NCBI RefSeq assembly: GCF_001592965.1
Contig: NZ_LRPC01000001.1
Location: 620,001 to 684,000, forward strand
DNA from: Roseivirga spongicola
GTDB lineage: Bacteria; Bacteroidota; Bacteroidia; Cytophagales; Cyclobacteriaceae
Reading direction: 5' to 3'
Length of the DNA: 64,000 bases
Both the position numbers and the translations under genes were made by a program. Every line of letters starts with the position of its first letter. The stretch's first letter is position 1. Below the pieces are notes generated by a model. It did not search any database. It was not told the origin of the DNA and saw nothing but the letters and a program-made list of their open reading frames with translations. This document shows, piece by piece, positions 1 through 10,400 of the stretch.

Positions 1-581
1 GAGTTATAATGAATAGCCTTGGCCACCACTTCTTTACCAGTACCCGTTTCTCCGTTAATTATAACGGATATATTGGTGGTAGTGGCTTTCTTGATTAGGT
101 GGAAGACTCGCTTTAACGGCTCACTTTGTCCTATTATGGAGTTTTGAAAGTCGTACTTTTCCTGAACCTCTGTCTGAAGCTCCTCAATTCTATCTTCTAG
201 ATCAGATCGCTCACGAATGTGTCTAATTACATTGTGTAGGCGCTCTTTGATGTCTTTGGTTTTAGTAATGTAATCGAAAGCACCAATTTTAAGCAGGTTT
301 ACTGCTGTTTCAATTTCGCTTTGGTCGCTAATTACAATTACCTTGGTATTAGGCGAAACACTCAATACTTTCTTGAGTAATTCTTCGCCATTGGTGTCAG
401 GCAAGCGATAATCTAAAGTAAGCACCTGAGGCTTTTCTTTCTTAATGCCCTCTAACAACGAAGCCCCGTCTTCAAAGGCCTTAACATTGAAATCGGGGTT
501 CAGCTCTAGGGTATATACTAAAAGTTTTCTATACCAATCGTCATCATCGACAACGAATATGGTGTAAGAATTACTGGTCAT
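1..581 (-). CDS. sigma-54-dependent response regulator (NtrC family), C-terminus cut by window edge
   Basis: A cytoplasmic transcription activator expected to be phosphorylated by a histidine kinase and to remodel RNA polymerase-sigma-54. It starts with ATG at 581-579 and has 193 complete codons in the window. The first ~120 residues form a receiver domain with acidic pocket D12/D13, phospho-acceptor D57 in LTLDYRLPD, S84 and K106. A helical linker follows. At the edge the AAA+ domain begins with GETGTGKE, the Walker A form typical of NtrC-type activators. The DNA-binding domain lies outside the window. The gene begins 34 nt after the stop of the upstream hybrid kinase on the same strand, so the two are probably one operon and one signalling pathway. 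The family call is firm; the target genes are unknown. Confidence 0.93.
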   Translation of the reverse strand, partial: MTSNSYTIFVVDDDDWYRKLLVYTLELNPDFNVKAFEDGASLLEGIKKEKPQVLTLDYRLPDTNGEELLKKVLSVSPNTKVIVISDQSEIETAVNLLKIGAFDYITKTKDIKERLHNVIRHIRERSDLEDRIEELQTEVQEKYDFQNSIIGQSEPLKRVFHLIKKATTTNISVIINGETGTGKEVVAKAIHYN

Positions 582-615
582 GTTCGTGAAAAATTAAAGG
601 TTCTACAGTGGTCAA

Positions 616-3015
616 TTATACCTTAGAGTCTAGGTCATCTTTTATTAAGGAGTAGATTTCTTCTACTTTATTTATTTGCCTGTCAATATCTTCAAAAGAA
701 GATTTTTCGGCCATAGATTGAAGCTTCTCTATAGCTTCTACCAATACGTATGCGCTTAGGTGCCTAGCAGGAGGAAGCATTTTATGTGCCTCTTCTCTAA
801 TGCCAGTTCTAATTTCTAAATCGGTTGCCTTCCGTAAGTTCTTAAGGCTTTTTGTAGCACTCGTTTTAAACGTACTCACCATTTCATTTACAAAATCTTG
901 GTCTCCTATAGATTTCAAAGTGTTTAAATCATATAGGTTTTCAGCATTTACCTTTTTTGATTTGTTGCCGTTGAGAATAGACTTATCTCTTCCTTCTGGA
1001 TTGGTCAATGTTTCAATTACTTCTAAGAATTCTTGCTCATCGAATGGCTTTCTCATTATGTGGTTGAATCCAGATGTCTTACTCAGCTCTCTTTCATAGT
1101 TAGAAATAGTTGCGGTAAGTGCCATCATAGGACTCTTCTTGTTGACGGAACCATTGTTTCTGATTTTCTCTACAATTTCAAATCCACTGTAGCCCGGCAT
1201 TTTTACATCGAGAATTGCAATATCGAACTTCTCATTCTTTAGTGCCTCAAGTGCTTGAGTACCATCATTAGCACTTATAAGCTCTACTTCATGGTGTTTG
1301 AAAACTGCTTCTAAAAGCTTTAGGTTGAAAGGCTCGTCATCTGCAATAAGGATTTTCAAGTCCGATAGTTTAATTTCCTCCTCAGGCTTATTGTTATCTA
1401 CCGTCTTGTCTAGCTTACCAATTTGATATGGGATGTAAAGGGAAATTTCCGTACCCACACCTTCTTCACTTTCCATTTCTATGGTTCCTTTGTGCAGGTT
1501 AGTCAGCATATTGGTAATGGCTAAACCTAAGCCAGTACCTTGTCGTTGGTCAGAAGAGTTAGCCTGTTCAAACTCTTCAAAAATCTTCTTTTGCTTCTCT
1601 TTAGCTATTCCTAGACCCGTATCTTTTACTGCTAGTCTGAGCGTAACGTCTTTGCCAGATTTTTCGTGAATCGATGCACTCAGTGTAATAGAGCCTTCAT
1701 CTGTATATTTTATGGCATTAGAGACAAGATTAGTCATCATTTGACGTAGCCTGTGCGGATCTCCATTTACATACTTAGGCACAGACTCAAACTCGGTTTT
1801 TAACTTAATGCCTTTAGCAGAAGCTTTATCTTCAAATATTCTTATCACCTCAAAAAGTGTAGACTTAACATCAAAGATTTCTTTCTCTAAAGTAACCTTA
1901 TTGGCCTGAAGCTTAGATAGGTCCAGAATGTCGTTGAGTAAATGAATTAAGTGGTCAGAAGAATTCTTAACCACCTCTAGTTGATCTTTTTGCTCTGGAG
2001 ACATGTCTGATTTAAGCAGCTGATTAGTGAAACCAGCTATGGCGTTCATAGGAGTTCTTATTTCATGACTCATATTGGCCAAAAATCTTTCTTTAGCATG
2101 AGCTAAATCTTCGGCATTCCTTTTAGCCGATCTTAAAGCGTTTTGATATTTCTTATTTCTAGCTAAATAATTGACTTGAGTGATTATGGTAATTACCAAG
2201 AGCAAGCTTGTAAGTGTGGAGAATACTACAATCTCTTGGTTAGTGTCTTTAGCCATTACCTCGGCCTTAGCAACTTTCTGGTTATCGTTATCTAACTCTA
2301 TAAGCTGTAACTCATTTATTAAATAAACTATTTCATCTTGTAACTCTGCGGCCTCCTCGTTAAGGCTACTGAGTTTTCTTTTAATTTCTTTGTCTTGTTT
2401 CTCACTTGCAGTTCTAGCTTGTACAAGCTCGTCAAGTATTTCTTGACGAATTCGGCTAGATTCTTTTGGCACTTGCGTAGTATCCTTTTTCTTTCTGCTC
2501 AGCAACTTTCCAAAAAAGCCCTTTTTAGGTTCTTCTTCTATAGTATCTTCTTCAATGGTTTGAGGAATGCTTTCAATTTTTTCAGCCAGATCGTCTAGTG
2601 TGCTCTCTAGAATATCTGAATTAATAGCTCCTATTTGGGTTTGCACTTTAGCCCATTGATTCACCAATGATGAGAGTGAATCATATAGATTCTTTACTCT
2701 TTCATCTTCAATGTTCTGCTTTAGAGAATCTATAAGGAAAAGACTCTCGTCTAGGGCATTGTTGAAGGACTTTAGAAGTCCTGGCTTTGGGTCTGTTCTG
2801 TAAGTGTCAATATCTTTCTCCATTTCATCTATGTAGAAGGACACTTCATTGAGCACAATGAGGTTGTAGTTTGGCTGAGCGCTCTCGCCCAGTTCATCTA
2901 CCATCTGATCTAGTTTGGAGTATGCTTTGTACCCCATGATCATGATAATAATAGTGGTTATGGGCAGAGCCAAATTAATCGTCCAAGCGAGTGTCCTTCT
3001 GTTAATAATATTCAT
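616..3015 (-). CDS. hybrid sensor histidine kinase with receiver and C-terminal Hpt domain
   Basis: A 799-residue inner-membrane sensor. TM1 is at about 8-28, then a periplasmic, largely helical region at 29-258, then TM2 at about 262-283. The HisKA domain carries H317 in FLANMSHEIRTPMN. The ATPase domain has N433 (N box), DTGLGI from D465 and GTGLGLAI from G493. A receiver follows with D559/D560, phospho-acceptor D603, T634 and K656. The C-terminal Hpt domain carries H744 in EEAHKMLPPARHL. This layout (His-Asp-His) supports a phosphorelay, most simply to the sigma-54 regulator 34 nt downstream. Two oddities: the sensor region holds a short basic cluster (about residues 167-177), and the Hpt motif lacks the usual Lys-Gly after the histidine. 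The signal sensed cannot be inferred. Confidence 0.93.
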   Translation of the reverse strand: MNIINRRTLAWTINLALPITTIIIMIMGYKAYSKLDQMVDELGESAQPNYNLIVLNEVSFYIDEMEKDIDTYRTDPKPGLLKSFNNALDESLFLIDSLKQNIEDERVKNLYDSLSSLVNQWAKVQTQIGAINSDILESTLDDLAEKIESIPQTIEEDTIEEEPKKGFFGKLLSRKKKDTTQVPKESSRIRQEILDELVQARTASEKQDKEIKRKLSSLNEEAAELQDEIVYLINELQLIELDNDNQKVAKAEVMAKDTNQEIVVFSTLTSLLLVITIITQVNYLARNKKYQNALRSAKRNAEDLAHAKERFLANMSHEIRTPMNAIAGFTNQLLKSDMSPEQKDQLEVVKNSSDHLIHLLNDILDLSKLQANKVTLEKEIFDVKSTLFEVIRIFEDKASAKGIKLKTEFESVPKYVNGDPHRLRQMMTNLVSNAIKYTDEGSITLSASIHEKSGKDVTLRLAVKDTGLGIAKEKQKKIFEEFEQANSSDQRQGTGLGLAITNMLTNLHKGTIEMESEEGVGTEISLYIPYQIGKLDKTVDNNKPEEEIKLSDLKILIADDEPFNLKLLEAVFKHHEVELISANDGTQALEALKNEKFDIAILDVKMPGYSGFEIVEKIRNNGSVNKKSPMMALTATISNYERELSKTSGFNHIMRKPFDEQEFLEVIETLTNPEGRDKSILNGNKSKKVNAENLYDLNTLKSIGDQDFVNEMVSTFKTSATKSLKNLRKATDLEIRTGIREEAHKMLPPARHLSAYVLVEAIEKLQSMAEKSSFEDIDRQINKVEEIYSLIKDDLDSKV

Positions 3016-3064
3016 GAGGTTAAAATTGATGGTAGTGGTTACTTTAAAAAATTGACACTTACAC

Positions 3065-3072
3065 CAAAATTA
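3065..3072 (-). promoter_or_regulatory. candidate -7 element for the kinase operon
   Basis: On the minus strand this reads TAATTTTG, matching the Bacteroidota -7 consensus TAnnTTTG, about 50 nt upstream of the kinase ATG. I see no convincing -33 TTTG at the expected distance, so the call is weak. Confidence 0.3.
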
Positions 3073-3105
3073 ACCGTGAAACCTGTACGATTGTTATTTT
3101 GATCT

Positions 3106-3138
3106 TAAAAAAAGCTCTGTCATTTAAGACAGAGCTTT
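3106..3138 (-). terminator. intrinsic terminator after the DUF4382 gene
   Basis: A perfect 11-bp inverted repeat, AAAGCTCTGTC (3111-3121) and GACAGAGCTTT (3128-3138), has a 6-nt loop. It is followed on the minus strand by a run of T. It lies 16 nt beyond the DUF4382 stop codon and separates that gene from the kinase operon. Confidence 0.8.
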
Positions 3139-3154
3139 CAATTTATGTTTGGTA

Positions 3155-4069
3155 TTAGAAGATATCGATCAAAAGATTCAAGGTAGTTCTTGCCTCTACA
3201 TTGAATACAGACATCAATTCTCCTCCAATTTCTACTTGTACTTTTGTAGCAGCTTCAAAGTTAGTTTCGTTGCTTAAAGTTTCTTCGTCATACTCTGCAA
3301 CTACAATTTCATACTCACCTTCTGGCATGAAAGCCAAAGTAAAGTTACCTGTAGAAGTAGCTACTGCACTGTTGATAGACCCTTCAAATCTTGAACTTCC
3401 ATCAGCTGGTTCGCCTGCTTCAGAATCATCATATGTTCCTTTTAGGTAAGCATAAACAACTACCTTATCTGCATCTGAATAGTCACTCATATCTACATTA
3501 CCCTGAATAGATCCAGCTTCTGCTTTAGATACAAGTCTTGCAGTTGGTCTAAGGTTAAATTCACCATTACCTTTCTTCACAAGAGCTTTTCTCAAGTCAA
3601 CGTCAAGAACTACTTCAGACATTCCGTTAGCTAACACCTCAAAGTCACCCATGATTTTATAACCAGAAGATGAACCACTAGGTACTTTTATTTCTTGAGT
3701 GGTGTTGTCAGTGAACTCTACCCATGCCTGAGCATTACTAGTAAGCATCAATCTAATCTCGTCATAAGTACCAGCGTCTACTGTAGCTTCACCTAATAAT
3801 TTGGTTTGACCATTTTGGTAAGCCATTAGGTTAAACTCTTCAGGCTGATCGAAAGTAATAGTGTTTTTTACTTCGCCATTGGCAATAACTTGTACTTCTT
3901 CAACAGATAGATACACTCCAGAAATATTCTGAGCATCTACTGCTGCATCGGTTGCTTCTACACGAACAGATCCTTGTCCGTCCATTTCGTTATCGTTGTC
4001 ATCACAGCTAGTAAAAATCAGACCAGTGGTTACCACTAGCGCTGCCATTAATGTTTTTAAATTTTTCAT
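3155..4069 (-). CDS. DUF4382 domain-containing lipoprotein
   Basis: A 304-residue predicted lipoprotein of unknown function. The signal peptide ends in the lipobox GLIFTSC with lipidated C22. The next residues are acidic (DDNDNEMDG), as often seen in Bacteroidota lipoproteins that are exported to the cell surface. Residues ~33-185 match DUF4382: a VEATDAAVD start, a LSVEEVQV strand, and a closing segment LRKALVKKGNGEFNLRP. Residues ~190-304 look like a second all-beta, carboxypeptidase-regulatory-like module (SIQGNVDMSD, TGNFTLAFMPEGEYEIVV). It is monocistronic by appearance, with its own terminator directly downstream. The family name is fairly sure; no role is known. Confidence 0.85.
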   Translation of the reverse strand: MKNLKTLMAALVVTTGLIFTSCDDNDNEMDGQGSVRVEATDAAVDAQNISGVYLSVEEVQVIANGEVKNTITFDQPEEFNLMAYQNGQTKLLGEATVDAGTYDEIRLMLTSNAQAWVEFTDNTTQEIKVPSGSSSGYKIMGDFEVLANGMSEVVLDVDLRKALVKKGNGEFNLRPTARLVSKAEAGSIQGNVDMSDYSDADKVVVYAYLKGTYDDSEAGEPADGSSRFEGSINSAVATSTGNFTLAFMPEGEYEIVVAEYDEETLSNETNFEAATKVQVEIGGELMSVFNVEARTTLNLLIDIF

Positions 4070-4272
4070 TGTTATGGAATTTAGTTTTCAAATTGTTGTG
4101 CCACTATTTATCCCAAACTAGTGCCATTGAATTAAAAAACTGAAAACCAATGTTTTACAAGTAAGCAGAGTTGTATTTTTCTATCATTGAGAGAATTTCT
4201 CTTTCATTTTGAAAACAATTACCTGCCATGGCGAACAAGCTTTAGGAGTTGTAAGAATTGAAGCCCACATCA

Positions 4273-4303
4273 TTCGTAAGGCGAAGGGATTTTCCTATTT
4301 TTG
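4273..4303 (+). promoter_or_regulatory. candidate promoter of mutS
   Basis: TTCG at 4273-4276, a 19-nt spacer, and TATTTTTG at 4296-4303 resemble the Bacteroidota TTTG-N19-21-TAnnTTTG promoter. The mutS ATG lies 37 nt after the -7 element. Confidence 0.45.
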
Positions 4304-4340
4304 ACGATCAGACTAATACTTAATTTTCATTTTTCGGTTC

Positions 4341-6947
4341 ATGGCAAAAGCTAAATCTCCCAGCGAAACTCCATTGATGAAACAGTACAATGCCATTAAG
4401 GCAAAGTACCCTGGCGCTCTCTTACTTTTCAGAGTAGGCGATTTCTATGAAACCTTTGGAGAAGATGCCATTAAGGCGAGTAAAGTTTTAGACATTGTTC
4501 TTACAAAAAGAGCCAATGGAGCTGCTAGCCATATAGAACTCGCAGGTTTTCCGCACCATTCTTTAGATTCTTACTTACCCAAATTAGTCAGGGCTGGCAA
4601 TCGGGTAGCCATTTGCGATCAGCTGGAAGACCCAAAATCTGTAAAAGGCATTGTAAAGAGAGGCGTAACCGAATTGGTAACTCCTGGACTTTCATATAAT
4701 GATAATGTGCTTGAGCAGAAGAGCAATAACTATCTCTGCTCATTATTCTTTGGCAAAGATACCGTTGGAGTAGCCTTTTTAGACCTTTCTACTGGGGAGT
4801 TTTTAGCCGCAGAGGGGAGCCCTAATTACATAGACAAATTAATTCAGGGGTTGAACCCTTCAGAATTCATCTTCTCAAAAGCACAGCGCAATGCTTTCGA
4901 ACAGCATTTTAGAGACAACTTCAATACTTACCACATAGACGACTGGGTGTATGCCTATGATTTTGCCTATGAAAAGTTGACCAACCATTTTTCTACCTCT
5001 TCCCTTAAAGGTTTTGGAGTAGAAGACATGAAGTTGGCTATAGTAGCGGCTGGTGGTGTGCTCCATTATTTAGAAGACACTGAGCACAAAGAGCTAGACC
5101 ATATTTCTACAATTAGCCGTCTGGAAGAAGATAAATATGTTTGGCTAGATAAATTCACCATCAGAAACCTTGAGCTAATTCATCCACAGCACCAAGGAGG
5201 AGTTCCGCTCATAGAGGTGCTAGACCATACGCTTACACCAATGGGCTCTAGACTAATGAAGCGTTGGATGGTGCTTCCACTTAAAGAGCTGAACAGAATT
5301 GAAGACAGACTATCTGTTGTAGATGCTTTTTATGAAAACCCTGAGTTAAGAGACCAGGTGGCAGAACATTTAGAGCAGATAAATGATTTAGAGCGATTAA
5401 TTTCTAAAGTGGCCGTTGGCCGAATAAACCCTAAAGAGCTATTGCAGCTTAGAAGGTCTTTAGAGAACATTGGCCCCGTAAAAGCCTATTTAGCCAACAC
5501 CAATGTAAAAGCACTAGCCCACCTAGCCGATCAATTAGACACTTGCGAAAAACTGGTTGAAAGGATTAACACTGAGCTTAAGGATGATGCTCCAATGCAC
5601 GCTAACCAAGGTGGCATTATAAAAGAAGGAGTAGATGAGGAGCTAGATGAATTGAGAGGAATTGCCTTTAGCGGCAAAGACTACCTCATCCAGATTCAGC
5701 AAAGAGAAATCAAAAACACTGGTATTACTTCGCTTAAAATTGCCTACAACAAAGTATTTGGCTATTACCTAGAGGTAAGCAACACGCATAAGGACAAGGT
5801 GCCTGAAAACTGGATTCGCAAGCAAACCTTAGTGAATGCCGAACGCTACATTACCGAAGAGCTCAAAACATACGAGGAGAAAATTATTGGTGCAGAAGAT
5901 CAGTATAAGGTAATTGAGTACAGGCTTTTTCAAGAGTTAGTGGCATACTCTACTGATTACGTATCTAAAATTCAGCAGAACGCCAGATACATTGCCATGG
6001 TAGATTGCCTCATTTCTTTCGCTTTGGTGGCTAAGCAAAATAATTACTGCCGACCTCAGATGAGTGATAAAATGGTAGTAGACATTCATGAAGGTCGCCA
6101 CCCTGTTATTGAACAGCAATTGCCAGTTGGTGAATCTTACGTACCTAATGATGTTTCGCTAGACGATCACAACCATCAAATACTCATTATTACAGGACCA
6201 AACATGGCCGGTAAGTCGGCCTTGCTTAGGCAGACTGCTCTCATTGTACTAATGGCACAAATGGGAAGCTATGTACCTGCCTCTAAAGCCAATTTGGGCA
6301 TAACTGATAAGGTTTTCACCAGGGTTGGAGCAAGCGACAACCTGTCTAAGGGCGAATCTACCTTTATGGTAGAAATGACTGAAACCGCCAGCATTCTTAA
6401 CAATCTATCGAACAGGTCGCTAGTTTTGATGGACGAGATTGGTCGTGGAACCAGTACTTACGATGGTATTTCCATTGCTTGGTCTATTGTAGAGTACCTA
6501 CACAATCATGAGAAGTTCAAGCCTAAAACCCTTTTTGCTACGCATTATCATGAGTTGAATCAGCTGGAAGAAGATTTTCCTGCAATTAAAAACTACAACG
6601 TTTCCGTTAAGGAAGTGGCCGACAAAGTCATTTTTATGCGGAAGCTAAAGAAGGGAGGAAGTGAGCATAGTTTTGGTATTCATGTGGCGCAAATGGCCGG
6701 AATGCCAAATCAGGTGGTCATTCGCGCAGCAGAAATAATGCAGCACTTAGAGAAAGATAAGATTCGGAACAATGAAAGCGAGAAGATGAAATCTATCCCT
6801 AAAAACAATTATCAGATGACTCTTTTCGAAGCCGATCCAACTTTTAAAGAAATAAAAGAGCTTCTAGAGTCGCTAGATATTAATACTATTTCGCCTGTAG
6901 AAGCACTTTTGAAGCTGAATGAGATCAAAGGGAAATTAAAAAAGTAA
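4341..6947 (+). CDS. mutS: DNA mismatch repair protein MutS
   Basis: 868 residues, the usual length for MutS. The protein binds mismatches and small loops and uses ATP to recruit MutL. The mismatch-reading Phe-x-Glu is visible as F35-Y36-E37 in GDFYETF. The ATPase domain has Walker A GPNMAGKS from G619 and a Walker B with D698/E699 in LMDEIGRGTSTYDG, plus the downstream ATHYHEL switch. The order mismatch-binding, connector, lever/clamp, ATPase appears intact. The ATG start gives MAKAKSPSETPLMKQY, a typical MutS opening. It is followed directly by a tRNA promoter; no mutL is nearby. Confidence 0.98.
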   Translation: MAKAKSPSETPLMKQYNAIKAKYPGALLLFRVGDFYETFGEDAIKASKVLDIVLTKRANGAASHIELAGFPHHSLDSYLPKLVRAGNRVAICDQLEDPKSVKGIVKRGVTELVTPGLSYNDNVLEQKSNNYLCSLFFGKDTVGVAFLDLSTGEFLAAEGSPNYIDKLIQGLNPSEFIFSKAQRNAFEQHFRDNFNTYHIDDWVYAYDFAYEKLTNHFSTSSLKGFGVEDMKLAIVAAGGVLHYLEDTEHKELDHISTISRLEEDKYVWLDKFTIRNLELIHPQHQGGVPLIEVLDHTLTPMGSRLMKRWMVLPLKELNRIEDRLSVVDAFYENPELRDQVAEHLEQINDLERLISKVAVGRINPKELLQLRRSLENIGPVKAYLANTNVKALAHLADQLDTCEKLVERINTELKDDAPMHANQGGIIKEGVDEELDELRGIAFSGKDYLIQIQQREIKNTGITSLKIAYNKVFGYYLEVSNTHKDKVPENWIRKQTLVNAERYITEELKTYEEKIIGAEDQYKVIEYRLFQELVAYSTDYVSKIQQNARYIAMVDCLISFALVAKQNNYCRPQMSDKMVVDIHEGRHPVIEQQLPVGESYVPNDVSLDDHNHQILIITGPNMAGKSALLRQTALIVLMAQMGSYVPASKANLGITDKVFTRVGASDNLSKGESTFMVEMTETASILNNLSNRSLVLMDEIGRGTSTYDGISIAWSIVEYLHNHEKFKPKTLFATHYHELNQLEEDFPAIKNYNVSVKEVADKVIFMRKLKKGGSEHSFGIHVAQMAGMPNQVVIRAAEIMQHLEKDKIRNNESEKMKSIPKNNYQMTLFEADPTFKEIKELLESLDINTISPVEALLKLNEIKGKLKK

Positions 6948-6965
6948 TTTTTTTTCGATCAGCCG

Positions 6966-6995
6966 TTGCAAATTCAAACCCCTTCATTAAATTTG
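6966..6995 (+). promoter_or_regulatory. promoter of the tRNA-Gly gene
   Basis: GTTG with TTG at 6966-6968, a 19-nt spacer, and TAAATTTG at 6988-6995 match the Bacteroidota sigma-A promoter pattern well. The tRNA begins 45 nt further on. Confidence 0.6.
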
Positions 6996-7040
6996 CACTC
7001 CCATTCGCAATAAGAGCGAAATAAAGGGTTGAAAATATAA

Positions 7041-7113
<73 letters not shown>

Positions 7114-7121
7114 CAGAAGCT

Positions 7122-7146
7122 AAAAAGCGTGTTTTCACGCTTTTTT
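7122..7146 (+). terminator. intrinsic terminator after tRNA-Gly
   Basis: Stem AAAAAGCGTG (7122-7131), loop TTTT, stem CACGCTTTTT (7136-7145), running into T. It starts 9 nt after the tRNA. The downstream tRNA-Leu may therefore need readthrough or its own start; I see no good promoter between them. Confidence 0.75.
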
Positions 7147-7190
7147 AGTTTTAAACCAATTCAAGAATTTACAACTACCTAGTAGTTGCA

Positions 7191-7274
7191 GCCGGAGTGG
7201 TGGAATTGGTAGACACGCAAGACTTAAAATCTTGTGACCTTCGGGTCGTGCGGGTTCAAGTCCCGCCTCTGGTA
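7191..7274 (+). tRNA. tRNA-Leu (anticodon TAA)
   Basis: An 84-nt class II tRNA with a long variable arm (TGACCTTCGGGTCG). The acceptor stem is GCCGGAG with CTCTGGT (two G-U pairs) and discriminator A at 7274. The anticodon stem is CAAGA/TCTTG, with TAA at 7225-7227 reading UUA/UUG. CCA is not encoded. Confidence 0.96.
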
Positions 7275-7277
7275 CAG

Positions 7278-7312
7278 AAGCCTCGTCAGTTTTGACGGGG
7301 CTTTTGTTTTTT
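7278..7312 (+). terminator. intrinsic terminator after tRNA-Leu
   Basis: An 11-bp stem pairs 7278-7288 with 7293-7303 (one G-T wobble) around loop GTTT. It is followed by a T-rich tract interrupted by one G. Confidence 0.8.
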
Positions 7313-7462
7313 CTAAGCTACCCATGCTATTCTGTAGTAAAATCGCACATTATCTCTGAAATTTGCCGTTAGAATGAAAAACTGCGTTTGCTCAAACCTA
7401 AGCACCACTTTGATAGTTTTAAGACTTTTGCCGGTTGTCTCATCCGCAAGGTTACTTTTTAG

Positions 7463-10400
7463 TTGAAACTCCATTTGAAGAAACTGATTAAATACCGCGC
7501 CTTAAGAATTCTGATCAGAGTAATCATTGGTTTACTCCTGTTCTTCGCACTTTTAGTGCTCTTTATTCGTAGCCCGTGGGGGCAAGGCATTATTGTAGAC
7601 AAGGCGGTGAGTTTTGTGGAAGACAAAACCGGAACAAACGTAGATATAGACAAACTCTACCTCACCTTTTCTGGAAATCTATCCCTAAAAGGCCTTTATC
7701 TCGAAGACCAAAATCAAGATACCTTACTTTATTCTCAGGCATTAGAGGTTGCTGTAGGCTTGCTTCCTCTCATTAAGGGAGATGAAATCAACATTAAAAA
7801 AGTAGATTGGAACGGACTGAAAGCACGAGTAATTAGACCTGAAGCAAGCGAAAGTTTTAACTATCAGTTCCTCATAGATGCTTTTGCCAGTCCTGCAAAT
7901 TCGACAGTCACAGACACTACACCTACTACAGCTCCTGAAATCAACATCGGAAATGTTTATTTCAACAATTTCGATCTGATTTATGCAGATGAACCGCAGG
8001 GAATGCTGGCAAAACTTAAACTGGGGAGTTTAGCACTTGAGGTAGAAACCCTAGACCTAGATAAATTCATCTTTGAGGTGGATGAACTTTCAATTTCCAA
8101 TACCCGAGTAAATTACGAGCTCAACAAAAAAGCTCAGGTTACTCAAGCCACAGAAGAAAGTAACGAAGCAATGCAGCTTCCTCAATTAGCAGTTGGGCTG
8201 TTAAATCTGGAAAATGTGAGGCTGAATTATAAATCGCTTGCAGACTTTACCGAAGCTGAACTAGACCTTGAAGAATTGATCTTAGAGCTTCCTTTAGCCG
8301 ATTTAAATACTCAGAAGATTGTGCTCGATGAACTGACGCTGAATAACTCGAAGGTAGTTTATAGACAAACAGCTGCGCAAGCAGACCAATCTGAGGCCCA
8401 AGCAACTGCAACATCAACACAACCTACAGCATTTGAATGGCCTGATTGGAATGTGGAAGCGAAAAATATCTCATTAGCCAATAATGTGCTAACCCTGCAA
8501 ACGGCAAATACTTATTTGGAGTCAGGAGTTTTCAACCCAGAATGGATTGATCTCCAAGGGCTCATATTTAAAGCGGGAGACATTTCGTTAAAACCAGACG
8601 AAGCTAATTTTGAGCTCAACAACCTAGCTTTTAAAGAACGAAGCGGCCTAATGCTTCAAAGCTTTGCCTTCGATTTATCAGTCGATGAAAGTGAGCTGTT
8701 GCTTGAAGATCTAGCTTTCGTCACCCCTAAGAATAGCCTCTCAGGAAACATTGTACTGGGCTATACCTCAATCAACCAGCTCATCAACTCACCAGAATTG
8801 GCCAATCTAGACTTATACCTTAATCGGTTGAAGTTAGACCCAACAGAGTTTTCTGCTTTTAGCCCCGCATTGGCCAAAAACGAGTACCTACAAAAGCTTT
8901 CGAACAAGGAGCTTATTGGTTCACTAGCTATTGCGGGAAAGGTAAGCGACCTAAGCATTGACAAGTTTAGTTTGGTTTGGGGTGATTCTACAGACATTAA
9001 TTTTGTTGGCCGCATTCAGCACCTAACGGATACCGACTTGCTCAAAGCTTCACTACAAAACATCGATATTCGTTCCGCCAGAAAAGACATAGTTCAGTTC
9101 ATTGAAGAAGATAGCCTTGGGCTTGAATTGCCGAAACAGTTAAGGTTACAAGGCAATGCCACGGCCAGCCTAAATTCTGCCAATGCCGACCTCCGATTGA
9201 ACACATCGCTAGGTAATATCTCAGTCAACGGAGATTTTTCGCAGTCTGAACCTCTGGCCTTCAAAGCTGATTTATCAGCGGAAAACCTTCAGCTCAGAAC
9301 ACTACTTCAAAACGATCAACTCGATACACTCTCTTTTGCAATGAAAATAGAAGGAAGTGGTACCGAACTCTCCGATTTAGATGCAAAACTTTCTACCAGC
9401 TTTGAAAGGCTTACCTACAACGGCTATGACTTCTCTAACCTTGAAATTTCTGGAGCATTAGAAAACGGAGAAGGTGATGTAAAACTGGCATTCAAAGATG
9501 AGAATTTAGACATGACCATGCTCACACAGTTGGCGCTAGATTCGGTGTCTCCTAAAGTAAACACCAAGCTTACAGTTAAAGGTGCCGACTTATTTAGAAT
9601 GGGCCTTACGCAAGCCAATATTCGTACAGCTTTTGAGCTCAAAGCAAGCTACGTAGGTAATGAGGCTAACTTTGATATTGAAGCTGGCCTTAATGATGGA
9701 GTGGCTATTTACAATCAAGAAGCTTATAATTTTGGTGGATTCAGCATGAAAGCTAAATCTGCTCAAGACACCCTGAATGTATATATTCAGAGTAATACTA
9801 TAGACTCTAAAATTACAGCCAATAGAAGCCTTAATGAGATTATTCCAGTATTTCAGCGTGAGCTAGAGTACTACCTAAATCAGCCCGAAACTGTTTCTAC
9901 AGACTCCATCGATAACAACACCGTTTTGAATATGGATATGGTGATCAGGCAGACACCAATTATTTCGGAAGTGTTTTTACAAAAGCTAGATCGGATGGAT
10001 TCCATCTCTTTAGACCTCAACTTCAATGAACAAGACCACACCATTACAGCCGAGCTTTTGGCTCCATATATCCAATATCAGGGAAGTGCTTTAGATAGCC
10101 TTCAGTTAAAGCTAAATGGCAAAAACAACCGACTAGATTTTCTTCTGAGCTGGGCAGGTGTAAGTGCTGGCTCAATTGAGATAGATGAAACCATGCTCAA
10201 AGGTTATATAGACGATGGTTTTGTAGACTCACGGCTTACGGTAAAGGAGAATCAGAGCACACTGCTCAATGTAGGCTCCGAAGTACGGATCAATTCAGAT
10301 ACACTTCAGTTTACTATTGCTCCCGACACCTTGGTTTTCGATAGTAAAGAGTGGCAAATTTTAGATGGAAATCGAATTAGCTATGCTATCGAATACCTGA

